64,000 bases of DNA, taken from positions 13,414,501 to 13,478,500 of the forward strand of contig NW_020825294.1 in assembly GCF_003286085.1 (NCBI RefSeq). The letters are read 5' to 3'. Positions 1-10,346 of this stretch are shown here, piece by piece. Position 1 is the stretch's first letter, and each line of letters starts with the position of its first letter. This stretch comes from Drosophila persimilis. Taxonomy: Eukaryota; Arthropoda; Insecta; Diptera; Drosophilidae. The notes below the pieces were generated by a model that made no database searches, was not told the DNA's origin, and saw only the letters and a program-made list of their open reading frames with translations. The translations under genes and the position numbers were made by a program.

Positions 1-760
1 TAGCAATGGGTGCACAATAGGGAAAATTCGACTTACGAATGATTCCCTGTCTAATCATATCTTTTATTTGTTGGGTCACTTCCTGATCGTGTATTTGAGC
101 ATACTTATATGGTCGACGATATACAGGATCTTCGTGATGGGTTTTAATTTCGTGCTTTATAGTACTAGTGTAGGTCAAAATGTCACCTTCTTTATACTGC
201 ACGTCCTTAAATTCATAGAGAACTTTCTTTAGTTTCTCCTTTTCTTCGTCATTTGGATGTTCCAACCTTAGCTGGTTACATTCCCTTAATTCATTCTCTA
301 ATGCGGAAGCGAAGTATTGCTCTCCTTCAGGAGATGGGTAAAGGCACTTGGGTGTAGTTATATCTTCCGTTGAAGATGACTTATCACCTTTGTGTGCGGT
401 CTTGCCGTCGGCAATTGCTTCTTCACTTTGGATGATTGGGTATGACCTTTCTCCTAACGTTACCGTTTCATTTCGGTAATCGATGACGGCTTTGCTGGCC
501 ATCAAATATTCTCTGCCTAAGAGTATGTCATAATTTTCAGAAAAATCATGAATATAAAATTTTTGTTTTGTCGGACAGTTTTTGGTTGCATTACGTGTAA
601 TGCTCTGAGTCAGACGGACGGGTCCTTTGATGGTATGGACGGTGAGGTTGTCGCTATCGACTTTGGAATCTGTATAGTTTTCATTTATTATATTTATTGA
701 CGATCCCGAGCCCGCGATACCTCTTAATTTTTTATTATTTACAATTATTTCTATATATGG
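1..760 (-). pseudogene. pol: Start of pol: protease and linker to reverse transcriptase, active site changed
   Basis: This is the N-terminal part of Pol from an errantivirus-like element. It begins near 760 in the -1 frame relative to the end of Gag and runs through an aspartic protease towards the RT, which starts at the left edge. The protease loop near 705-715 reads Gly-Ser-Gly where the sister copy has Asp-Ser-Gly, so the catalytic aspartate codon has become glycine. Compared with the sister copy, this one keeps 34 bases near 537-570 that the sister has lost. It also keeps an in-frame codon where the sister has a stop before the RT. Pol is needed for Gag processing and for copying and inserting the element. 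Confidence 0.7.
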
Positions 761-933
761 TCCTCCTCGATTTCTTCCGAGGCACTCTGCTGAAAATTTA
801 CATCCATTTTCATATGTCCACTTTGGCTTTCCCTAGATCGTTTGACTGGCTGATTCGGTGCACTGCTACCTGCCTGAGTCTGGTTAATTTGATAGTTAGT
901 GAGATTCTGTGCTCTGCCCTGGTTTAAGGAACT

Positions 934-1566
934 TCATTCATTAAATAATCCTTTATTATTTAATGCATTATTTCCTGAATTATTTCGATTCGTTCCATGA
1001 TTATTTCTGGAAGTACTTGAGTTTTGATTGTTATAATCGTTACTACTATAGTAATAAGTTCCAACGTTCCTACGATTGTTATTTCCGTTTCTTGAGTGTT
1101 CGTGATTCTTGTTATCATTTACGAAATTTTCGTAGATTCCTAACTCTTGAGCTGATTTTTCTAGTTTAGCCATAGTAGAAATGTCTTTCTTTGCTAAGAT
1201 AATGAACAGTCTATTGGGTAGAGCATCTTCTATGGTATGTCTGGTGGCATTTTCCAGAGCGTTTTTAAAGATTATCTTATTTTCTGCGCTAGTTTCCAGA
1301 TTTAGTTTGCTTATTATAACATTGGACTTAATTTCTAGTTCCTCTATGAACTTTCGAATACTCCCATTGAATTTCGTATCGTGTAATTGTTGTAGTAGCG
1401 TCTCGTATGGAGTGTGGTTGTTGAATTTGCTGATTAGGGCTTCCTTTAGATCACTCCAGGTGTTGGGTTGAAGGCTCTGTGATAAAAGTTGTGCTCGTCC
1501 GCACAGTTGACCCTCAGTGGCTCCGTACATGATGCTTTGTTGTCTGCGGTCTTCTGTTGGGTACAA
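934..1566 (-). pseudogene. gag: Errantivirus-like Gag, truncated by an early stop
   Basis: About 210 residues of Gag are readable. The first half is helical (Gln/Leu/Lys-rich, capsid-like). The last 60 residues are Asn/Arg/Ser-rich and basic, which probably replaces zinc knuckles in RNA binding, as in other errantivirus Gags. The frame stays open upstream of 1566 into the inverted repeat at 1600-1686, where a stop lies, and no convincing ATG is seen. Near 930 this copy carries a stop where the copy at 39125-39942 reads on for about 60 more residues. The sister has its own one-base deletion near 39570. The two copies are therefore broken at different places. Confidence 0.75.
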
Positions 1567-1599
1567 TCCGGAGATGTACTCAATCCTGCTTATGAACGA

Positions 1600-1686
1600 A
1601 CTTAGACGTTCTTAGCATCCGTCGTATGGTGGAATTAGTCAATCAGGCAAATTCCACCATACGACGGATGCTAAGAACGTCTAAGT
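1600..1686. repeat. Perfect 37-bp inverted repeat in the gag leader
   Basis: The left arm is 1600-1636 and the right arm 1650-1686, exact reverse complements around a 13-base loop. Transcribed, it would form a very stable hairpin between the primer site and gag. The arms contain ATGs followed closely by stops and interrupt the Gag frame. The same structure, base for base, sits at 39976-40062 in the second copy. Confidence 0.95.
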
Positions 1687-1878
1687 GCTTGGTTGATTGA
1701 TTTCTTTTTATTTATTTATTTTTTCTAATATTAATTGAGTTTGAATCGTGTGTAGATTCTTTGGCGGATCTCTTTAGTATTAGCGTTACTTTTTCTCTGA
1801 TCACTGTAGGTTATTACGCACTGTAACTGTCACTACGCCAATTGATCGTCTTAAAAAAAGGGTTCACTTTTAACTGAG

Positions 1879-1896
1879 ATCCTACCGACTGCGCCA
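1879..1896 (-). other. Primer-binding site, tRNA-Ser type
   Basis: Immediately inside the 5' LTR the minus strand reads TGGCGCAGTCGG, complementary to the 3' end of Drosophila tRNA-Ser. This is the primer reported for 17.6 and 297. The first T is shared with the last LTR base. The downstream copy has TGGCGCAGCCGG, one base different, at 40228-40240. Confidence 0.75.
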
Positions 1897-2570
1897 GTTA
1901 AATATGCGACACTGAAGTTTACGTTTTAAAAAAGATTTTATTCTTTCACTTAAACTTAGTGCACATTGATTAGTTATTTCCCCGACGATGACTGAGGTCC
2001 GATGTCTTGAATGTAATTAACTTTTGTTGAATTCTCCGACGGTGTTGCGATTGACGTTTGTCTTGAACAGAACTGATTTCCCTTCTTAAATGTAGACTAT
2101 TTATATCATGATGCTCGGCTTGGGATTCGGATTTGGATTCGGCTTCGGAGATGGAGTACGTGACTCGATCGATATGTGGGAAAGGCGGCTTTTGATGAAA
2201 GGCTTCCGCTGCATATGATCGGTGTTGCATTACTTGGGGGTGGCTGAGAATAGGGCATCTGATTGGTCAGCTACGATTGCGTGGTTCTTGAGAATCGATT
2301 AGTAATTGATCTCTGAAGAGTGGCGTGATTCTAATGCGGCTGGATTTTAGTGCGGCTGGATTCTAGTGCGGCATCTATTGTTTTATGTTCCACTTCTAGC
2401 TTAGGGTGTTTGTTTACATTGCCTGCAATCGGCTACGCGTGGTCCATTTCGAGCGTGAGATTGTTTATGGGGTTTCGAAGCTGAGAGTGTCGGATTGTTT
2501 ATAGTATTGTGGGTGCAGGGTAATAGACATAGTCAAGGGTATGCGGAGCATGGACTATAGATATGTCACT
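1896..2570 (-). repeat. 5' LTR of errantivirus-like copy 1
   Basis: The minus-strand LTR begins AGTGACATATC and ends TTTAACT, 675 bp. It aligns end to end with the 696-bp LTRs at 33922-34617 and 40240-40935. It lacks an 18-bp stretch near 2145 and differs at scattered bases, so it is an independent, older insertion. It abuts a TA tract at 2571, the typical target of this group. Confidence 0.85.
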
Positions 2571-2579
2571 ATATATATA

Positions 2580-2926
2580 TGTAAGAAGGAGTGGGCCAGC
2601 TGGCCTATTGAAGGGGCAGCGGGGAGCAGCAACAGCAGTAATAACAGCAGCAGAGGAACAGCTGATGAGCAGCAACAGCAGTAGTAACAGCAGCAGCAAC
2701 AGCAGTAGCAACAGCAGTAGTAACAGCAGCAGATCAACAGCGGACAGAGAAGAAGAGGAACAGAGCGAAGCAGTGAAAAGGAGAGAACAGCAGCATACGG
2801 ACGCGACTCAAGCAGCAGCAGAAAATCAGCAGAAATAAGCCGTAACATTAAGAACTTTTGTAAGCACACATACCAGGCCACCGCGATAATAATACGAATA
2901 AACAATACTTTAAATAATATCTTACA
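2580..2926 (+). repeat. Solo LTR with TATA target duplication, CAG-rich
   Basis: The segment begins TGTAAG and ends CTTACA, a 6-bp terminal inverted repeat of the TG...CA type, and is 347 bp long. TATA flanks it on both sides (2576-2579 and 2927-2930), a 4-bp target duplication as made by gypsy-group integrases. A polyadenylation signal (AATAAA at about 2897) lies near the right end, so the LTR points right. The middle (2625-2830) is unusually rich in CAG/AAC triplets. No internal element sequence is present, as expected when LTR-LTR recombination removes the body. Family not identified. Confidence 0.7.
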
Positions 2927-3034
2927 TATATATACACTTTATGGGGTCGGAAACGATTCCTTCTGGTCGTTACACACATCCATTTTCACAACAAATCTAA
3001 TTTAGCCCAATACTCATTTTGAGTATCGGGTATA
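2927..3034 (-). mobile_element. DINE-1 5' end fragment
   Basis: Read on the minus strand, this starts TATACCCGATACTC and continues into the conserved core and TA tract found at 17246-17360. It stops in the TA tract, which has been occupied by LTR elements. It shares the subterminal inverted motif (GAGTAT/ATACTC). It is non-coding, Helentron-type and mobilised in trans. Confidence 0.8.
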
Positions 3035-3427
3035 AAAAGAATGAGACTGGTAGCCAAACGACAACTGGGAGCAATACCAAGCATGGAAAGATAGCGGCCC
3101 GAAGTCCAGTCCTAGCCAGCTCTACACTGGGCCATTCCTGTGCGGTGTAAGGCGCCTGTGCGAACCTGAGAGGTCCCATCCCGAACCCGGAGTGTGTTGC
3201 AAAACATCTCTTAAAGCTGACACATTGGGGAGGCAGCTAAGCAACATTGCGCCTGCCCGACCTTCTAGTGAAGCGGATGGGGGCTGACTTGCCAGCGCCG
3301 AGCGCCCAGACCAAACGTTTTTTGTATGCCGGAAAGAAGAATGCTGGGCACATACTACGTCAGTAGAACACGATCACGGAAACCATCCCATCAGCCGATT
3401 GGCTGAAGCAGGTGGAAAAACTTCACC

Positions 3428-3661
3428 ATGAAGCAACATAAAATGGCTCCTCAACCTAAGCGCTACAGAGTCCCGCCCAACATCTCATACGCGGATATTG
3501 CAAAGGAGAGGATGCGGATCGGCGTCTTCGACAAAGGCAGCGCTAATGGGAAGATACCCAGGATCCAGCTAAAGTTTGTCTACTTCAAATCAATCGCCAC
3601 CACTGTAAAGCAGCATCTGCTGGCCTTATACTCCGCTTGGATGCGAGTGGAGCCGTCGTAG
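3428..3661 (+). pseudogene. LOA-type ORF1 fragment
   Basis: A 77-residue stretch contains SYADIAKERMRIGVFDKGS, the pattern that opens the DUF4780-like domain of LOA-type ORF1 proteins. The related piece at 21620-21840 has SYRSFAEVAR followed by IGIIDKGSKDGK. ORF1 proteins of this kind bind element RNA. The domain stops after about 45 residues at a frame break. Placement rests on motif similarity only. Confidence 0.5.
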
Positions 3662-4349
3662 TTATAATCCAGGAGCTTTGGGTAGTATAAAACAAGGTCT
3701 GTGGATTAGCGACGAAGGACTAAATTCTTGCAAAAAAGCACTTAAATATCTTTCTATTCCATAACTTTAGGAAGGGATACATCTGAGACTGATGTCGTCC
3801 TATGTGGTTTACGGAGAAAGTGTTCCTCCAAACTATCTCACCCGCAAGTTCGCTAGCGACAACGAGAGTTCGGATATAGGCCTATTAATAGGCTGCGACG
3901 CCAACGCCCACCACACCCAGTGGGGGAGATCGGACACAAATGTAAGGGGTGAGCTACTCTTCAGCTTTATCCCTAACTCTAATCTTGTGATTTTTAGTCG
4001 GGAAAAAGAAACATTTATAATACAAAATCGACAGGAGGTTATCGACCTCATCATAGTGTCTTACAAACTGTCAGACATAGTCAGGAGTTGGAAAGTCCTC
4101 GAGAACCACTCCTTCTCCGACCACAGCTACATCGAGACAATACTAGTACTCGAGAGCCTAAAACAAGCTGACTGCATCATCTCCAGGAAAGACAACTGGG
4201 AAATATACAGTAAAACCCTGGAGAAAAACTCCCGCCTAAAGCCACAATATGCCCGGACAGGAAGGACTACCTTCATCGACCGATTGTCTTGTGAAGAGGT
4301 TCACGGAAGCATGAAAGAAAGCCTCCATGGCAGTATGCCCAACAAATAA
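3660..4349 (+). pseudogene. LOA-type apurinic-like endonuclease, broken
   Basis: The clearest part is GLLIGCDANAHHTQWGRSD followed by a FSDH-like end (SFSDHSYIET), the Asp/Asn and Ser-Asp-His signature of the AP-endonuclease domain that nicks target DNA in non-LTR elements. The N-terminal part of the domain lies in another frame between 3660 and 3790. After about residue 120 the frame drifts into unrelated residues and stops at 4349. In an intact element this domain is the N-terminus of ORF2, ahead of the RT. Confidence 0.65.
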
Positions 4350-4452
4350 AACAAGGAGAAAAAGAAGCCTACGTAAAAGCTGCCGGACTATTTTAAATAG
4401 AGCTAAAAAACACTAACTATAGAAAAAAGAAACTAGGAAAGAAACATTTTCC

Positions 4453-5150
4453 TTGCAAAAAGTTTTATCCGAAATTGAGGAAACGTCAGGGCTTCTCAAG
4501 ATCATCTCTAAAACTACCCTTTCGATGGCGTACCTCAAACGGAATGATGGTACGTGGACCAACTTCAGTGAGGAGTCACTACACATTCTACTCTATACAA
4601 CCATCGAGCCGGCAAACCTCCCTAGAGAAGGCTAGGTAACCTCGATGGAATGCATCCTTACAAAACGAGACATTAGCCGTAAACAGCTTTAATCTGCTAA
4701 AATCGCCAGATCCAGACAAGGTAATTCAGGCCCAAATTCAAAAAGGCAGGGGACACGGGCATCAACTTGCTGCAATATATTTTCTGGTAGATACTGGCAG
4801 TGGGTACAATACCACAAACTTGGCTTAAGGCTAAGATAGTCTTCATCCCTGAAGCAGAGAAAGCCTTACACTCTAAACCAATAGACTTTAGAGCAATCAG
4901 CTTATCGTCTTTCCTTCTCAAAACATTCTAGAGACTTTTCGAACTACAACTGAGGACAACTTTAGATCCTCAGATGCTGTCATGAATGCTGTGCACATGC
5001 GTACCTAAAGAAAATCCACGGAAACGGCACTTCATGAAGTAATCTCGGTGGTAGAGAAATCTCTGCATTTCAAAGAATAATAATAATTAATAGCTTTCCT
5101 CAATAACGAGAGTGCTTTTATTAACGTGAAACTATATGCCCACGAGAGCG
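4453..5150 (+). pseudogene. LOA-type reverse transcriptase remnant, multiply frameshifted
   Basis: Fragments in several frames match RT landmarks in order. A pre-RT stretch runs 4453-4635. A SPDPDKV-like motif (the PGPDG position of finger motif 1) lies near 4700. A TWLKAKIVFIPE-like motif lies near 4825, AISLSSFLLKT near 4900, and a HAYLKK-like segment near 4998 leads towards the first catalytic region. The catalytic YADD box is not reached. Too damaged to be translated. Confidence 0.5.
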
Positions 5151-5590
5151 AACGCATCTGATGAGAAATGCCAAGAGAATTTTCCAAGAGCAAAGGGAAA
5201 TGCTGAAAATAAAAACAAACAAGGAGTACTCTATGCGGGGAGCCAGAATTATTTACAAAGCGTCTCTTTCTAAACCCTACAACCCGGAATGCTTCGCTGC
5301 CAAAATCGCAGAAAACACGAAAAATAATACCAACAACAGGAATAGCAAGACACACAACCAAAACAAAACCGAAATCAAAGCAGCCCCTTGCGCCAATATT
5401 GACAGACCATTCAGCACCCAAACGTTAGATTCAATCCACTTAATACCACACCTTCTTTTAAGACATACCCAGTCCAGGCCCAGTCCAATGCATCCCATTG
5501 TTTATTATTCAATGGGATATAAATGGATATTATAATAAATACCATAAAGCAGAAATATTGATCGGAAACAAAATCCAAAACCACAGTCTT
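5151..5590 (+). other. Unrecognised open frame, Asn/Lys-rich
   Basis: A 124-residue frame (5161-5535) carries an Asn/Thr/Lys-rich middle and no motif I can name. It follows the LOA remnant and precedes a jockey-type leader, and could be the C-terminal part of a retroelement ORF1. It overlaps shadow frames on the other strand and has no visible promoter or splice context. I see no basis for calling it a host gene. Confidence 0.25.
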
Positions 5591-5599
5591 TAAGATACG

Positions 5600-6480
5600 C
5601 ATATACCGGACTACTTTTTTTTAATTTTCCTGTTACTTTCAACCGAACTTCCTAGTACCGAATTTCAGTAGAATTTCGACAACATCAGACGTGTTTTTAA
5701 ACCTTTTTTCCGGTTGATAAAAATATAGTGCAAATAGGAGTAAACGTGTAAGAGCACAAGCTCTGTAAGCTTGGCAGCAACAACAACAACAAGACGAACG
5801 TCGACTGTCGTCAATCTGAAATAATGAGTACTGCTCTATACGTGCACCCGAGGTGCATGTAAAGTCGCAACCTATTTATGTGCGTCAGATAAATTTTACT
5901 GAATTGATTACAAAATTAGCTGATAAAATTGGTGAAAAAATATATGTCACGTCCATTAAAAGGGGTCACATAAATGAAACAAAAATATAAGTCAATGACG
6001 AACATAACTATTGATCAATAAAAAAGTTAATTACTTAACATACCAACTTCAAACTACCAAAGGAATGCACGTCGTTCTCAAAGGAATCGAACCTATAGTT
6101 TCGGTCAGTGAGATAAATGCTGGACATAAAGATAAGGACTTTAAAGGCAAAATAAAGAACGTTTAGAAACTGTAAAGATGACATAGATAGCTCAGTTGAA
6201 GCATTAGCTTCTGTCATATCACTAGCTGCAAAACACTGCACTCAAATAATAAAAGCTTATAAACTGCACAACAACAGTCGTGTTCGAAAGCATATTCAAG
6301 AGCTGCTAAGAGATCATAGGAGGTTTCGTCGAGATTGGCAAGGTGACCTATGTACCTGACTCGAAGGAGCAGTTAAAAATAGCCAACCGCTTACAGCGGA
6401 ATTACTAAAATGAGAGGTTATAGTAAGAGCTAATAGCAGGGAAAGCTACTGCTCTGAAAGTTCAAAAAGCGAGAGTGGGA
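5600..6480 (+). mobile_element. Jockey-clade element, 5' end and ORF fragments
   Basis: The segment contains AGACGTG at 5687-5693, the downstream promoter element of Drosophila jockey-type retrotransposons. It is followed at 5870-6150 by frame-broken ORF1 pieces (PIYVRQINFTELITKLADK, then a YVTSIKRGH-like segment) typical of jockey-clade ORF1 proteins that carry zinc knuckles further on. From 6200 to 6400 a different piece resembles the endonuclease-RT linker of ORF2 (KAYKLHNNSRVRKHIQELL). The internal deletion between them removes most of the element. Everything is frameshifted. Confidence 0.5.
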
Positions 6481-6508
6481 TTTGTATGATAAGGGAAATG
6501 ATGATTTA

Positions 6509-6540
6509 TGATTTATTTATTTATTTATTTATTTACAGCG
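6509..6540 (-). repeat. (TAAA)n 3' tail of the I-clade element
   Basis: The plus strand reads repeated TTTA from about 6509 to 6536, ending at the first base of the 3' UTR. This is the simple-repeat tail made by target-primed reverse transcription and marks the 3' end of the minus-strand element. Confidence 0.8.
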
Positions 6541-6689
6541 AGGTTAGAGCTAAAACTATTAACCTAGCTTATTAGTGATAGCACTGGTTACTATGACCTT
6601 CGGCTATGTTGTTATTATGTTATGCTTATTATATTATATTTATTATATGTGAGATGTATTCCATGGGTTTTATATTAGAGTTAGATTAA

Positions 6690-7433
6690 TGGATATAAGT
6701 TGTTTTCTTTTAGATATTTTATGATTAGGTCTATTTCAGTTTTAGTTGGGTTAGAGAGGAATGTCAGCGGATTATTGTTAGCGAAGATTTTGAAACGTAT
6801 GTCTGTGAGTTGTGAGGATGGGCAGTCTTTGAGTAGGTGTTCTATAGTTACTGGAACGTTGTTCAGGCAATGCGTACAAGTATTTATTTTGGTAGGGTCT
6901 AGGTAATGTTGGTGAGTTATTCTTGTATGTCCAAGTCTTAGTCTAATTATTTTTGTTTATTTTATCCTTGATGTGGTGTTTTGGTCTAGTCTTTTGGTGA
7001 ATTTGTCGGCTGTAATTTGGTTGGGATTGATAAATTGATACCAGTTCGATGTTTGTTCCAGTTTTATGAGTTTGTTTTTAGGCATTTTTGTCTTGAGGTG
7101 TTTATTAATGTCTGATATATTGTTATTGTGTGTGTATGTAAGGGGCATTATTGAAGCTGATTTCGCTTTTTGGTCTGCTAGTTCATTTCCTTTTATGTTT
7201 TTATGACATGGGATCCAGAGTAGTTTTATTTTTGGATGTAGTTGCATTAGAAGAGATCTAATTTTAGATTCATAATAGTTGAAGTTATCGGGGTTGCCTA
7301 TGGCTTGAAGAGAGGATAGAGAGTCTGAAAATATCATATATTTCCCGCGCATAGATTTAACAATTTGTATTGCCTCGAATATGGCTATGATTTCGGCAGA
7401 GTAAATTGAATAAAAATTTTGTAGTAAGCCCAC
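6690..7433 (-). pseudogene. I-clade ORF2 C-terminus: RNase H and zinc motif
   Basis: Residues from 7433 leftward match the I-factor RNase H. They include an acidic FSDSLSSLQAI segment and an IPCHKNIKGNELAD segment holding catalytic-site residues. A frame break near 6950 separates this from a C-terminal CTHCLNNVPVTIEHLLKDC motif (C-x2-C-x8-H-x4-C) at about 6800-6850, after which the frame runs to a stop near 6690. RNase H removes the RNA template during target-primed synthesis. The first catalytic strand of the domain (upstream of 7433) lies in another frame. Confidence 0.75.
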
Positions 7434-7638
7434 TTTTAAGGTGTTTTTTTCCGTTGTGATTGCAAATGATGTGGTACTTATGGTTTTTGATCCATCCGTA
7501 AACAGAAAGGTGTGATCATTAAATTGGTTTTTGATGGTAAGAAAGTGTTGTTGGTATATAGAGTCGTGTGTATTATTTTTGTCTAGTTTTTCCAGTTCGG
7601 TATTTATGGTATTTGGTTGGAATTTTCAGAAAGGTAGC

Positions 7639-9279
7639 TTAGTTTTTATCTCGAGTTTTATGAGAAGGCTTATGTTTTTTTTTTTTGCAATGTTGTAGTG
7701 AGTAAGTTATTGCTGAAGGTATTTTGTTGTTGAAGTGGATTCTGCTTTGGAGGAACTTTGAGATTTTGTGAAGAGGTGAGTTGTTTGGAAAAAAAAGGTT
7801 TTTTATTAGTTTGGCTTGTAGAAAGTCACGTCGATCTGCAACTGTGTTTATGTTAGCTTCCATTAAAAGATTTGTAATCGGGGTTGTCCTGAATGCTCCC
7901 AAAGCTATCCTTACTGCACAGTTTAGGATGGTTTGAATTTTTTTAAGCCAAGTTATTGAGGAATTGCCGTAAAATACTAGTCCGTAGTCAATTTTAGAAA
8001 CTATTATTGCTTTTGTATGCGTATTGCAATTGAACTTGTTACTGGAGAGACATTTTATTATATTAATTTTGTTTGAGAGAGAGCTAGCTAAGTCTTCTAT
8101 GTGTCTAGTCCATCTATATTTCGAATCGAATGTGAGTCCTAATATTTTTAAGTGGTCTACACACGGAATGTTTAGGTTTCTCGTTGTTATTGTGCATTTA
8201 CAGTTATATTTACGGCATATATGTAAGTGCTTGCATTTATCAAATGATAAGGATGAGCCTGAAAACGAACACCATTCGTCGATTTTTTGGAATAGATAAT
8301 CGAGATTTAAATTTTCTTGGGCTTGGTTTTTTTTAAATTTGACAATAATATGAAAATCGTCTGCATAGGCTGTGAATGTGAGATTTCGTTGGATAGTAAT
8401 GAGGTTTGCTAGTTTATTATATGCTATTAAGAATATAATAACTGATATCGGTGATCCCTGGGGGATTCCGTTATGCAGAGGAAAAGTGCTCGATAGGTTG
8501 TTTGCTACGCGACATTTGATTTTTCTCTTGCTCATAAAATTAATAATATAGTTAAGTATTTTTGGGCCGATATTCCATTTTTGGAGTTGCGTAGTTATTG
8601 CATGTAGTCCAATTTTGTCAAAGTCTTTATTAAAATCTAATGATACTATTGACAAATGTTGTTTGTGGGATAATGCATCAGTTATCAGATGATCTAAGTA
8701 CGCTAGATTGTCTGTAACTGATTTTCCACGTTTGAAACCAACTTGATTTGTGTGTATATGTTTTTTTGTAGTAAAAAACCACCACAACTTCTTGGCTATG
8801 ATTTTGTCTAGAACTTTTGCGAAGCAAGAGTTTAGAGAAATCGGGCGGTATGAGGTTATTGATGTTTTGATGCAACCGGGTTTAGCTATTGGTATAACAA
8901 GACCTATTTTGTAAGTTTGGGGTATATAGTTATTAAGTATATTATTGTAGTGTTTTAAAATTCTATCCTTAACTGCTGGGGATGTATTTGCAATCATTGG
9001 GTAGGAGATTCGATCAATACCTGGTGTATGGCCCTTTAAGCTTGAGAGTGCGGAGGAAAGTTCTATGGAAGTGATATCTGATTCCATTTTCTGAGCAGAT
9101 TGCGATGGAGGAGAGCTTTGATATGTTGAAATTGAATATTTGTTGTTAGTGAACATGGGTGAGAAGTTGGAATCTTTGGACTGATCAGACCAGTATTCAG
9201 CAAATGAATTGGCAATGGAGGGATTATCTGAAGTTGGCTGTAAAGTGGTCGAATGGATAATTGTATGGATGTTTTTCAT
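7639..9279 (-). pseudogene. I-clade ORF2 reverse transcriptase
   Basis: A 546-residue open stretch holds the whole RT. It shows the HTPGIDRISYPMI motif, SYRPISLNSCFAKVLD, QVGFKRGKSVTDNL, a first catalytic region (SIVSLDFNKDFDKIG), GIPQGSPIS and the FTAYADDFHI box with the two aspartates. The thumb region follows. In I-type elements Phe-Asp-Lys-Ile is usually preceded by an acidic residue-aromatic pair. Here DFNKDFDKI retains the key Asp. The open length is notable given that flanking domains are frameshifted, so the copy is not ancient. Confidence 0.85.
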
Positions 9280-9322
9280 ATTATTCAGTCCACAAAAGCG
9301 TCTTATATTTCACCAGGTTTGA

Positions 9323-10346
9323 CTAGTCTTTGTTTTTGGTTGGATTTCTGGCAGATTTAATTTCTTTTTTAAATTTTGCCGCTGCTTTTCGAAATCTAAT
9401 GATGTTTGTAGTTGCAATGTTTTTTTTTAGTTTGTTCCATGCTTGTTTTCTTTCGTTGTTGAGAGTTTGCAGTCCATTGTTCCACCAGGGAACGTTTCTG
9501 GGATGGTTTTTAATTGATGTTTGTGGGATGGTAAGATGGGCGCTTTGTAGTAGAATTTTATTATACATGATGATTCTTTATTGATATTGTTTGAGAGCGA
9601 ATTTTTTGTATTAAAGTAATCAGTTTTGTCTTTAAATGCATCCTAGTTGGCTGAGTTTATTTTGAAGATTGGGCTGTTTTGTGTTTTATTCTGTTTGTTA
9701 TTGTTAAAGAGTGTAATGAGGATAGGGAAATGGTCACTTCCGTGAAGGTCGTCGATGATTTTCCAGTTAGCGTATTGGAATAAGTCTGCAGAGCAAAATG
9801 ATAGGTCAATATGTGTGTATGTATTGTGTGTGGTAAAGTGTGTGGGGGATTTGTCGTTTAAGAGTATAAAGTTGGTGTTATTTAGGAATTTGGCTATTGT
9901 ATTGCCTCTTGCGTTATTTTTTGGTAAGCCCCAAAGTTTGCTCCAACTGTTGAAATCACCTAAAATAAGTGAGCTTGAGTTATTGCTGAGAACATTGTGT
10001 AGGTTACTTTCGTTAAAATTTTGGCTTGGCGATATGTATGCAGAAATTATTTTAAATTTTTTCTTCGAATTAACTTTAATAGCAGTTGCATCGAAGTCAG
10101 TTTGTAAATGTATTTCATTTGATTGGATTGAGTTGTGTATGATGACTGCTGCTCCCCCAAAATTGGGTGAGGAGTTTTTAGCGTAAAGTGAGAAGTTGAT
10201 GGGAATGGGTATATTGTGAATATTAAATAAATGTGTTTCTTGTAATGCAATTATATGCGGTTGGTATTGTTTAATAATAATTTGTAATATTCATTATAGT
10301 TGTTTATGTAGCCTCGAAGGTTCCATTGGATTATTGTCAGAGTCAT
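9323..10346 (-). pseudogene. I-clade ORF2 endonuclease, frameshifted
   Basis: The domain opens with MTLTIIQWNLRGYINN from an ATG at 10346, as in I-factor ORF2, and continues in shifting frames through 10250-10047 and beyond. Its last readable part (9568-9323) is the linker ahead of the RT, containing NVPWWNNGLQTLNNERKQAW. This WW-x2-L pattern is typical between endonuclease and RT. The nuclease would nick target DNA to prime reverse transcription. At least two frame breaks make it non-functional. Confidence 0.7.

Larger units (their letters stand above)
1..2570 (-). mobile_element. Errantivirus-like gypsy element, copy 1 (5' part, runs off left edge)
   Basis: Read on the minus strand, the order is 5' LTR (2570-1896), primer site, a hairpin-forming leader, gag, then protease and the start of pol, which leaves the window at base 1. 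Base 1 corresponds to about 38437 of the full-length relative at 33922-40935, so only the first third of the element is visible. The tRNA-Ser type primer site, an Asn-rich Gag without zinc knuckles and insertion into a TA tract fit the 17.6/297/Tom group. It is a separate insertion from the downstream copy because its flanks and LTR differ. Gag is broken and the protease active site is altered, so this copy is not functional. Confidence 0.85.
3035..5150 (+). mobile_element. LOA-clade non-LTR retroelement, decayed
   Basis: The pieces occur in the order expected for a two-ORF LOA-type element: GC-rich leader (3035-3427), ORF1 fragment with a DUF4780-like stretch (3428-3661), endonuclease (3660-4349) and RT (4453-5150). 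All frames are broken. The endonuclease and ORF1 motifs resemble, but are clearly diverged from, those at 20640-21838 and 25290-25830, so this is a related but different family. No RNase H domain and no 3' end are seen, because an unrelated reading frame takes over at about 5150. Confidence 0.6.

Noticed and set aside
697..927. Plus-strand open frame of 76 codons
   Set aside because: It lies on the opposite strand of the protease/Gag region of the minus-strand element, has no motif, and is explained as a shadow.
2563..2838. Ser/Asn and Gln-rich open frames
   Set aside because: They arise from triplet-repeat content inside a solo LTR. All frames on both strands are open by composition.
5032..5602. 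Minus-strand frames of 129, 73 and 63 codons
   Set aside because: Hydrophobic, overlapping frames opposite an Asn/Lys-rich plus-strand frame. No domain or conservation evidence.
6480..6540. Telomeric or satellite repeat (TTTA)n
   Set aside because: It sits exactly at the 3' end of the I-clade element and is its simple-repeat tail.
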